A DNA stretch of 64,000 nucleotides, from contig BSBN01000888.1 of the NCBI GenBank assembly GCA_027924645.1, positions 15,259,001 to 15,323,000 on the forward strand, in the 5' to 3' direction. Source of the DNA: Cunninghamia lanceolata (Eukaryota; Streptophyta; Pinopsida; Cupressales; Cupressaceae). Shown one piece after another: positions 56,363-64,000 of this stretch (the first letter of the stretch is position 1; each line of letters starts with the position of its first letter). The notes beneath the pieces are model-generated. The model ran no database searches. It was not told where the DNA came from and worked only from the letters and a program-made list of their open reading frames with translations. A program made the position numbers and the translations under genes.

Positions 56363-57600
56363 TGTTATGGAGTAAAAAGTGGACACATGCCTTTTTACCT
56401 CCTAGTTTAACTCCTAGGTCCCCGTGTTAACACTTTACAAGAAAATTCTTCATCTCGATGATAAATCCCCCAAAACCCATGTCAAATGGGAACTAGGGGC
56501 TCATTTTATGCTTAGGTCCTGACCAAAAAGGCAACTCGGGACTTGAGTGCTCACGCCCAAGTTCACCCTAATTGGTTGGGGTAAAATTTAATGTCTGTCA
56601 GCTTAGGACTTTTAAATGGGTCCCTCTTTGTCGGCCCTATCATTTAATTTGCAAATGTTTAGCAGGGAAACATATATAAGCAAGCATTTGAATTCATTTG
56701 TAACCTAGATGGATATTACAAACTTATGTTATTGGAGCAAAGAGCATTCAAGGCATTTATTGTGTTATTATTGTAGATTTGTGTTTGCATTTGTGTGTTT
56801 GTTGTAGATTTGGAATCATCATCCATTTCCTTATGAGTTGAAGAAGCTTCATCCTAAGGACTTCACCTTCAAGGTGACATCATCATTGTGTTTGAATCAT
56901 TTCATTATCATTTGGATTATTTTTAGCCTCTATCCTGCAAGAACATGCTCTCTCTAAAAATAGTGTTGGGAAGCTTGAATGCTCTCCCAAGATTTGACCA
57001 AGACAAGTCCCTAAACACCACAACCCCCAAACCCGTTTCTTCTTGTGTGCAGGTTACAGGTGGAGAAATTGCAAAAGTGAAGGTAGAAGAAAGTTGCTTT
57101 AGAGATCAAGATTAAAGATCTAAAAATAGAGTTCAAAAATTCACCTATAGTAGACTTGGATAATAGCCCCGATGACCAGCAGCCTAAATAGACCTTGAAT
57201 TCAGCATCAAAGCATCATTTATGACTTTTTTCTAGTTTTGAGCTATCGGAGATTAGGACTTTGTGGACTCGAGCACTAGTCCCAGAGTCTTCCGACATTT
57301 CATCTTCTGATGGCTAGGTTTGGACATCTCATTGATCATCTTGGTGCTTTTAGATCTTGACTTGTTTTTGATTCTCTATTATAAGCTAATTATCATAATT
57401 CCATGGTTTAGTGCATCGATTGGCCTAGGGTTTGATAAAAGGCTTGGTTGAATCACATCTTTCGTCTACAAACAGGAGCACAAAATTAGCAGTTGAGTCG
57501 TCTTCCATCATGTAGTGACTTGGCTCAGTTTTTTCCTTGAATGTTGTACGGAAAGGAGGGTTTGATCTAGTGTACTCACATGGTTTTCATCCATCTCTTT
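56363..57600 (+). repeat. LTR L5, truncated at the GST exon
   Basis: TGTTATGGAG start right after the polypurine tract. Homology to L4 runs to 'CATCCATCTCTTT' at 57600 and stops about 40 bp short of the expected LTR end. Confidence 0.65.
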
Positions 57601-57699
57601 TACTTGGTAATCATATTTCACACCTCTCTCTTCCAAGGCAATCAAGACGCGACAGCCAAACGGACTCTGCGGTGCGCTGAGCACTTTTAGTTGCTCCAT
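57601..57699 (-). pseudogene. Tau-class glutathione S-transferase, exon 1 fragment
   Basis: From the ATG at 57699 the minus strand encodes 'MEQLKVLSAPQSPFGCRVLI' and then 'ALEERGVKYDYQV', about 33 residues of a GST N-terminal thioredoxin-like domain. 'SPFGCRV' holds the serine that is catalytic in plant tau GSTs (activates glutathione for conjugation to electrophiles, cytosolic). Reading beyond 57601 enters LTR L5 and loses similarity. Rest of exon 1 and all of exon 2 are missing, so this is a truncated 5' fragment. Codon use is GC-richer than its surroundings, as expected for host coding DNA. The upstream region keeps a plausible promoter. I am confident of the family, less of the tau subclass. 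Confidence 0.85.
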
Positions 57700-57776
57700 G
57701 TCAAATCACACACAGACAACAGAGTTCAGACAAGAGTAATGTTTTCCTGGTCTTAATCTTTTGGCATGGGTGTGTA

Positions 57777-57784
57777 AATATATA
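57777..57784 (-). promoter_or_regulatory. TATA box of the GST fragment
   Basis: Minus-strand TATATATT about 80 bp upstream of the ATG, normal spacing for a plant core promoter with a short 5' UTR. Confidence 0.55.
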
Positions 57785-57804
57785 GTAAGAACAATGTCCG
57801 CAAC

Positions 57805-58045
57805 GTTGAGGGTCATGAATTCTGGTCTCCGGTAGGCGTTATGCTGGCGAAGGCCCCTGCGTAAGATATTCGAGCTGCTCCCCGCTTAGCGTTATGCAGA
57901 CATGGGCCCTTGCGTAACAACGTGCTTGTCAAGGACAAGTATTTGACCATGCGTCGATTGATGGATATATATTGAGGCAATGCTGAGGGTCATCAATGGT
58001 AGGCGTTATGCACAACGTGCATGTCAAGGAGAAGTATTGACCACG
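57805..58045 (-). promoter_or_regulatory. GST upstream region with internal direct repeats
   Basis: 'GAGGGTCAT' (57808 and 57985) and 'GGTAGGCGTTATGC' (57831 and 57998) repeat with about 170-177 bp spacing; 'AACGTGC.TGTCAAGGA' repeats at 57919 and 58014; GCGTTATGC occurs three times (57836, 57889, 58003). Two TTACGCA motifs on the minus strand (57858-57864, 57911-57917) resemble halves of the ocs/as-1 elements known from GST promoters. Function is inference. Confidence 0.45.
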
Positions 58046-58795
58046 CCATCAATTCAGGAATATATTCACGCATATGTTAATCTAATAAATGCATATGAAT
58101 AAGAATAACTTAGTCTAGGTCAATAATCGATAGATGAATTGTTGATCAATTCAAAAGTATAGAAGTTATTTAGAAAATAACAAGTAGCCTATTATGGGAT
58201 AGGTTTATGATAAAATTAGTTGTGGTAGTCAAAATTATCGATTAGAATTAGAATATTCTTTAATACTCTTTTCTAGGTCAACTTTACTAATTAGTTATAG
58301 ATTTGTGGTGACAAATTAGACCTGCATTAACAAATTTGACCTTTGATATGTTCTAGCTTTTGTCCATTGTGCAATTTAATCTAGATGATTGTTTTAGATC
58401 TCTCTAGAATCCATAGACTAGAGTTGTTGATGAATACTTTTGCTTGGTTGTTTTGCAACCGAGTTATGAGGTCACTTCACCTCAATAACTCTTTTCTATG
58501 AAACAAGATTGAAGATAACAAACAAGCCCTAGAATATAGATTCCTTACTTCTTTTAAGCATCGAATATAAATGGCACTATTGATTGCTCTTCTGTAATGA
58601 AAAGTGTGTTTGAATGTGAGGAATTAGAATAAATGCAAATGAGTGTTTCTAAATAGTAGCATGTGACATCAAATTTGGAAATGTATGTTTAGTCAAACTT
58701 GTGTGGGAAAAGCAAAGGTTGTGAGTTATATAATTTTGAATTTTTAAATTTAAATTTTGGTGGGTGTAGTTCATGCTCACAAGGATGACCTCATT
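58046..58795. other. Intergenic sequence, nothing recognised
   Basis: AT-rich, no gene, no clear repeat. Confidence 0.4.
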
Positions 58796-61250
58796 GTTGA
58801 CTCCCAAATTCATAACCCTACAATTTTAGAGAAGCAACTCAAAACCTAGACCTGTGGACTATGTTAGTCTAGAATCATGAGGCAAACCCTTAATCAAACT
58901 GTCACAATTGGGGCCCAATTAATAGAAGTGGGCAACTCCTTTGTACTATTATTTCTACAAGGCTAAGGAGGGTATTTTTTGATGTCTACACCATGACAAT
59001 TAAAGAGAAACTATAATATGCTAGGCCTTTAACAAACCATACATTTTGTATACAAATACCCCCAAGATTTGTCACTAAGCGTTTAGTATGCTAGATTATT
59101 GTTAAACAAGACCAAAATACCCTTTATATGCTCATTAAAAAAAGGTTACATATACAATGTATGATATGGAACTAATTTATTTTCCCTTAGGTGAATCCCC
59201 TTAACATTACTTCATATGCAACCTAGCATTCACTCAAGTGTAACTCTCTAAAGGTATACCAATTATCAACTCTTAAAAGATTTAGTACAAATTTGATATA
59301 TTGAGTTATATAAGTGGGTGTGTCCTAATCTACTCTATAATATAAGTAAGACAAATGAGAATATTTAAATACATATTTTGATCATTTAGGACATTAGAGA
59401 CTAGTGCGTTTTTAGGAAACAAAGTCAACAATATGAGAGAGAGAGAGAGAGATCACTTATGTAAATCTACAAATAAGAACTAGAAATGCACACGTATACA
59501 AATAAAAGATACAAGAGACATAACATAATCATATCTACTTTAATAATCAATTCCTACTCAAAGAAGCCCCATATGTTGCTCTAAAAATATCATTACAAAT
59601 ACTTTGGAATGGTCTTACAAATAACTGAGATGACAACTATTCAAAAAAAACAAGAAGTCAACAAATGTGACCTTAGAGATACATACACTATTGATCCTCA
59701 AACATTTGAATTGGGCATGGAGGCATTTAGATAATGGAGGGACTTTTTATTCACTAAACCTTCTTTAGACTCCACATAAAAATATTCCTCAACTTCTAAA
59801 ATTAACACACCTCATTTGATCCCGTAGATTACACTTAGGATAATTGTGTCCAAAAATGGCCAAAATATTTCCTCTCATAAGAAAAAACCATATTTATAAC
59901 AACTAATCATGCCTTAGATCTTTTTTCTTGTTGACAATTATTGTGATAACATAGCACAATAGGGTGCAAGCCATATATTCATGCATTAAATGCATTTTAT
60001 CACTTTCCAACACATTTGGACATATTTTATTTTAATGCAAGATAAAAATTATTGGATTAAATCTTGTTAGGAATAAAAAACAAAAGCTATTCAATTGTTC
60101 ACACAAGGCCTCAAGTATAGAACCTAATTCTTCATTGGATCTTGGAGCCAATTCAATGCTAGAATGGTTGCCCATTTTTATTAGGTCTACTTCAAGTTTA
60201 ATTTCTACACATGATATAGTCTCTATAATTTTTGTTGATCACCAACAATATGTCTACATACAATCCCATATTATCAGATTCCATGCCATAAATCTTTGAT
60301 CTTGGAGCCAATTCAATACTGGAATGGTTGCTCATTTTTTATTAGGTCTAGTTCAAGTTTAATTTCTACACATGATATAGTCACTATTATTTTCATTGAT
60401 CACCAACAATATGTCTACATACAATCACATATTATCAAATTTCATGCCAACACCATCTAGTCACCTTTAGAAGTGATTAATCTTCTATTTGGTTAGTTGG
60501 TGCCATCAAAACCTCATGTACTAACTTGATTTCCTTTTGAATTATTCCTTCACATGTCTTAAACCCTTTCTTTTGTACCTTCTATTTAAAAGTCTAAAGG
60601 CCCATTTAGTTTAGTTAAATACTTTGAGTTTATAGCCTAGATCGATAACATGGGTTGGTCTCTTGAAGATAATTAATGCAAGATTTAATGTACAAGAAAG
60701 AGTTTATCACAAGTAGTTTCACTATTTGGTTGAACTCCAATAGAAGACAAGAACATAGCTCTCATTTCACTATGGATTTCCAATGTAGGTTTCACTAGTC
60801 ATGTAATTTCAGAAAACTATGCTAGAAATTATGAAATTTGCATACCAAAGATACCTATTATAACTAGAATTCATACTTATCCACCTCTTCATTGAAGTCA
60901 ACAATTGGCACCTATTCTGACTTGAAATTGACCTAATCCATGTCCACATGATAATCCATTCTTGGGTCGATTTGAAGTCACAAACTCACCTTGCCACTTC
61001 AATCCAAAATCTTTAAATGTTATTTCTCATCAATGGATTGCAATGTGGCAAGGCTTGATGGTAAGTGTTCAAAAGACTTTGGAAAAGTTTATTATGTCGT
61101 AAATTGTATCTATGGTAAGGGTGAGAGTAGGTAGGTGACAATGATTGCAAAAGGGTTGAATCACCACTATAAATAGTAGTGTCCTCCTAGTCTTGATGAA
61201 ACTCAATGACCTCTCCTTCAAATATGAATTGATAGAGCTCTCACCAATAG
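58796..61250 (-). repeat. Highly diverged relative of the 2.07-kb LTR
   Basis: It begins 'TGTTGACTCCCAAA', like TGTTGGCTCCCAAA at 41322, and keeps in order 'CTAAGGAGGGTA', 'CCCCAAGATTTGTCACTA' (compare 41572) and similar phrases. The end is not determinable. It contains a (GA)n microsatellite at 59435-59453 and the tandem duplication at 60141-60455. Confidence 0.35.
60141..60455 (+). repeat. 160-bp tandem duplication
   Basis: 60141-60300 and 60301-60455 are direct copies ('CTTGGAGCCAATTCAAT' at both starts) with roughly 90% identity by eye. Confidence 0.85.
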
Positions 61251-62750
61251 GGTTTCTTCGGTAGCGTATAAGAATTTTAGGAGTAAGGCATTCCTTTTAA
61301 AATTTATTTAAATAATATACTATCAATTGAATTTCAAATCAATTTACTTAATCAATAAGATTTTAAATTACTCCAATAATATCATTAAGCTCTAATATTA
61401 TTAAGTTATTATTTGTAGGTGGCTCAAGACATGGAAATCCAAGATAAATTATATTTTTAATATTAGCTGAATGATAGAAGATCATTTAGGAATAACTACA
61501 TTAGTGAAATCACTAATGGCCAAGTACATCTAGTTCCAAACAATGAAAAAGAGGCATGACAATGAAAGATCTTAAAATAGATAATATATTATCTAAATAT
61601 TATTTTAAGATCAAATTTCCTATTCTATGTTGATATAGATGTATGTGAAGGCCTATAACTCATTAAATACATTATTTCAAATGGTGCTAGAATTAAACTT
61701 TATAGAGCCCCAACTATTAATAATGACATAAAAGCTAGAGGGAATATAAGTCATGCAATTAATTTGTGTATCTTATATCTTTCTCATTGGTTTGTATATA
61801 AAGGGGGAATTATTGGTAATTATCTAGTTGGTTGGAGCTAGGGAAAATTGGGAGAACTCGAAACAATTGGCATCTAAACTATGCAAGTATCTTGTTGGAG
61901 GGTCTCCTTCATTTGTCAAAATTGATCTTTCTATTTAGAAATGAAGTCATTATAGCATATATGAGATCAATTTCTAAACATTATTTTAAGCTCTAGATAA
62001 TGTATGATTGTAAATGAATTTGTTTGTTATAAATTGTGAATCTTTTCAAGGAAGATACCTCTTATTATCTTTCTCATTTTAGATTTAATAATGTGTCTTG
62101 GTTTCTCTTAGATGTGTATATAAATCGTGCTTCATGTTGAGCCAAGACTACCAATAGCTTGGGTTATTTTTCAATGTTTGCAAGGAAGCTTTCCCAGTAA
62201 ATGGTCATCTCCTAGAGGTTGATATACTTATAATTTTATCCCTCCCTTCTTCATTCTTATTCATTTTATTTTTCTCTCTTGCCCCATGTCTTTTTCCTTT
62301 TTACCCTATTGATAGATTAGGATTTCTTTAGATTTATTTTTTATCTTTTCATTTCTAAAAACATTAGCACATAATGAACTATCAGACTATTCCATCATGT
62401 ATATAACTATTTTATTTTGCCCCTTGTGAAACAATCTAACATCTAATGCTAGGATATCCTAACAACACTATAACTTGGCAAGAAAGAACCTTTGGGAGAC
62501 TACCTTTGTCTTCTTTAAAGGGAGGTGGATCTCTCCATCTTCTGGAATTGACCTGTGTAGTTTTTTCAACAAATGGAATGGCACTAGGAGGGTTAGTTGT
62601 GTGCAACTTCATAGTTTGATAAATTAACTATATATATTTTCATCAATTTTTTATAGTGTAGTTTTTTCTAGCTTTAATTTTAAGGTTTTAGGCTGCATTT
62701 TTGATGCAGAGGCATCCACACTATAACCTTGACATATAGCATGGATGTCC
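61251..62750. other. AT-rich sequence, nothing recognised
   Basis: No open frame of note, no RNA gene, no clear repeat. Confidence 0.4.
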
Positions 62751-63480
62751 GCAACCCTTCATCATCATCATCATATTTCCCTTAACACTGTCAACATCAT
62801 CATATTTACTCTGCCGACCGATATCCTCCTGCAGACAAGCCTTCGCCCTTTCGCATGTCAGTAGCATCATCATATCCGACTATCGGCAGCATCATCACAT
62901 TCGGCAAGCGCAAACATCCTCCTGATGTTCACTGTTCATCTCACTGACAACCTCTATCTTCACTATCTTCAGCATCATGATGTTCAACATCATGTTCATC
63001 AGCAGGATATAGAACATCCGGTTCCTCCCATATATCTTGATGATGATACTCAACTTCACGCACCCTTCCTTCGATGCTTACGTCACCCCAATATCCTGAT
63101 GACGATTATCCTAATGACGATTACGTCATATGCAACTCCTTCAATATCCTGTTGTCGGCCAAACTTAACCTTATCAGCCCGCAATGACTTTATCAACCCG
63201 ATCTTATACTTTATGCCAATACGCTCCTCCTCGGCAACTCCTGATGATGATCACCCCGACGCACATTCACTTCATGCAATCGACTGCATCATGCTCACCT
63301 CCCTTTACTCGGATGATGCCCGAAGTAACTGCAGGATATACACTGAATATCCTAATGATGCCGTTGTGACGGATTTTTCCAACCTTAGCGAATTTCAATC
63401 CACCGAACCTCCTGGGATGACCCAATCCACTTTCAGGGTGATCTTCCAAACTCTAACTATCAGCTCGACCTAGCACATAC
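62751..63480. other. CpG-richer region with ATCATC / CCTGATGA simple-repeat texture
   Basis: Short units such as CATCATCAT, 'CCTGATGACGAT' and 'CGGCAGCATCATC' recur. An open frame of 182 codons (62925-63473) is His/Asp/Ile/Thr-rich and looks like a by-product of these repeats rather than a gene. CpG is much denser than in the preceding 10 kb. Confidence 0.4.
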
Positions 63481-64000
63481 CCATGCTAGGGTTCTTCAAC
63501 ACCTCTCGACGACGATCCTGCACACCTGCATGCAAACAGAAAGCAAACTAAGACCTAACCTACTGTACATAGCCATTCCACCAATTCGACGAATCAACCG
63601 GTGGAATGGATCAGCGAATCCATGTACCCACCAAAATAGCAAATCGATCACACAAGGGAATTCAACAGAGGATGAACACAAACAGGATCTTTATTGATTT
63701 CAAAAGATGCAATACAATATACTGTCTCACTCTCTGTCACTCCTCTTCAATGCAATACAATACTATCATCTGTCTAAAACCAACCAATCCTCATGTATAA
63801 ATAGGATCTCCTGCGAGTACTACCACTCGACTCCAAGCGGCTGGGAAATCTCTCCAGGCGGCTGGGAGATCCAACCGGACCTACAGCATAACAGCTGTCA
63901 TAACAAACTAGCTAAAAATAGCAAAGCATGGTCAACATGACCTTATTACATGCATTGGTCTTATACGACCTTCTTGAAAACATTAACAAGACTCATAACA
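63481..64000 (-). repeat. Probable LTR R/U5 region of another element (continues beyond window)
   Basis: On the minus strand a TATA-like CTATTTATACATG (about 63797-63806) is followed about 110 bp later by AATCAATAAAGATCC (polyadenylation signal near 63692) and then by a 5'-leader-like stretch. This mirrors the promoter/poly(A) spacing in the chromovirus LTR. On the plus strand the same box reads TATAAATAGG, so orientation is not certain. No LTR boundary or primer-binding site is seen. Confidence 0.4.

Larger units (their letters stand above)
50382..57600 (+). mobile_element. Tat-like LTR element with only a gag remnant (LTRs L4 and L5)
   Basis: Direct repeats L4 (50382 to about 51598, LTR end perhaps near 51638) and L5 (56363 to 57600) flank a 4.7-kb interior. 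The interior has the AT-rich leader shared with 14312-15000, a gag remnant (52581-54193), 3' tandem repeats (55506-55720), low-complexity 'gtgtcttc' sequence and the polypurine tract 'AAAGTGGGGTTGAA' (about 56350). No protease, RT or integrase is found. The right LTR stops abruptly against a GST exon, so no TSD can be named. Confidence 0.7.

Noticed and set aside
62925..63473. 182-codon open frame on the plus strand
   Set aside because: His/Asp/Ile/Thr-rich composition follows directly from ATCATC/GATGAC simple repeats; no domain and no similarity to a known family.

Overview
This looks like nuclear DNA of a seed plant, most likely a large-genome gymnosperm (for example a conifer). The sequence is AT-rich, full of old LTR retrotransposons of plant-specific types (Sirevirus-like Copia, chromodomain Gypsy, Tat/Ogre-like Gypsy), and the only host-gene trace I can support is the first exon piece of a tau-type glutathione S-transferase. 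The gymnosperm assignment is inference; the repeat content is seen directly. I see no complete host gene, tRNA gene, organellar segment or CRISPR array.

Layout. 1-5394: 3' part of a plus-strand Sirevirus-like Copia element with a decayed extra ('env-like') ORF and its 3' LTR. 5395-14311: LTR-like remnants of a Tat/Ogre-type family, one of them split by a complete minus-strand Copia element (6643-13620, imperfect TSD AAGTT/AGGTT). 14312-19733: decayed Tat-like internal sequence with a recognisable aspartic protease and G-patch-like region, facing a second, oppositely oriented copy. 19734-27633: a young, full-length minus-strand chromovirus (Ty3/Gypsy), inserted at the very edge (2 bp inside) of an older plus-strand Copia element, 27637-31784, that has lost its reverse transcriptase. 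31785-35161: 3' end of the outer Tat-like element, interrupted by a 2.56-kb array of seven ~364-bp units that each carry a 5S-rRNA-derived module; the array is flanked by a 12-bp direct repeat. 35162 to ~38700: Tat-type LTR interrupted by a 2685-bp TG...CA element (TSD GTGTG) that carries a degenerate pentatricopeptide-repeat (PPR) gene fragment. 39480-39990: minus-strand Tat fragment. 41322-50286: LTR element with ~2.07-kb LTRs and only a gag-like remnant (TSD GTGTG). 50382 to ~57600: another gag-only Tat-like element. 57601-57699: GST exon fragment, followed by its upstream region. 58796 to the end: diverged LTR-like remnant, a local tandem duplication and a CpG-richer segment that probably belongs to another LTR at the right edge.

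How it works together. The window is a layered record of insertions that can be ordered from target-site duplications. No element is fully functional: each has stops, frameshifts or lost catalytic residues. The chromovirus is the least damaged, with one uninterrupted 1544-codon frame broken only by six point stop codons, five TAG and one TAA, mostly at expected glutamine positions. The most unusual objects are the 5S-derived tandem insertion and the PPR-carrying solo-LTR-like element.
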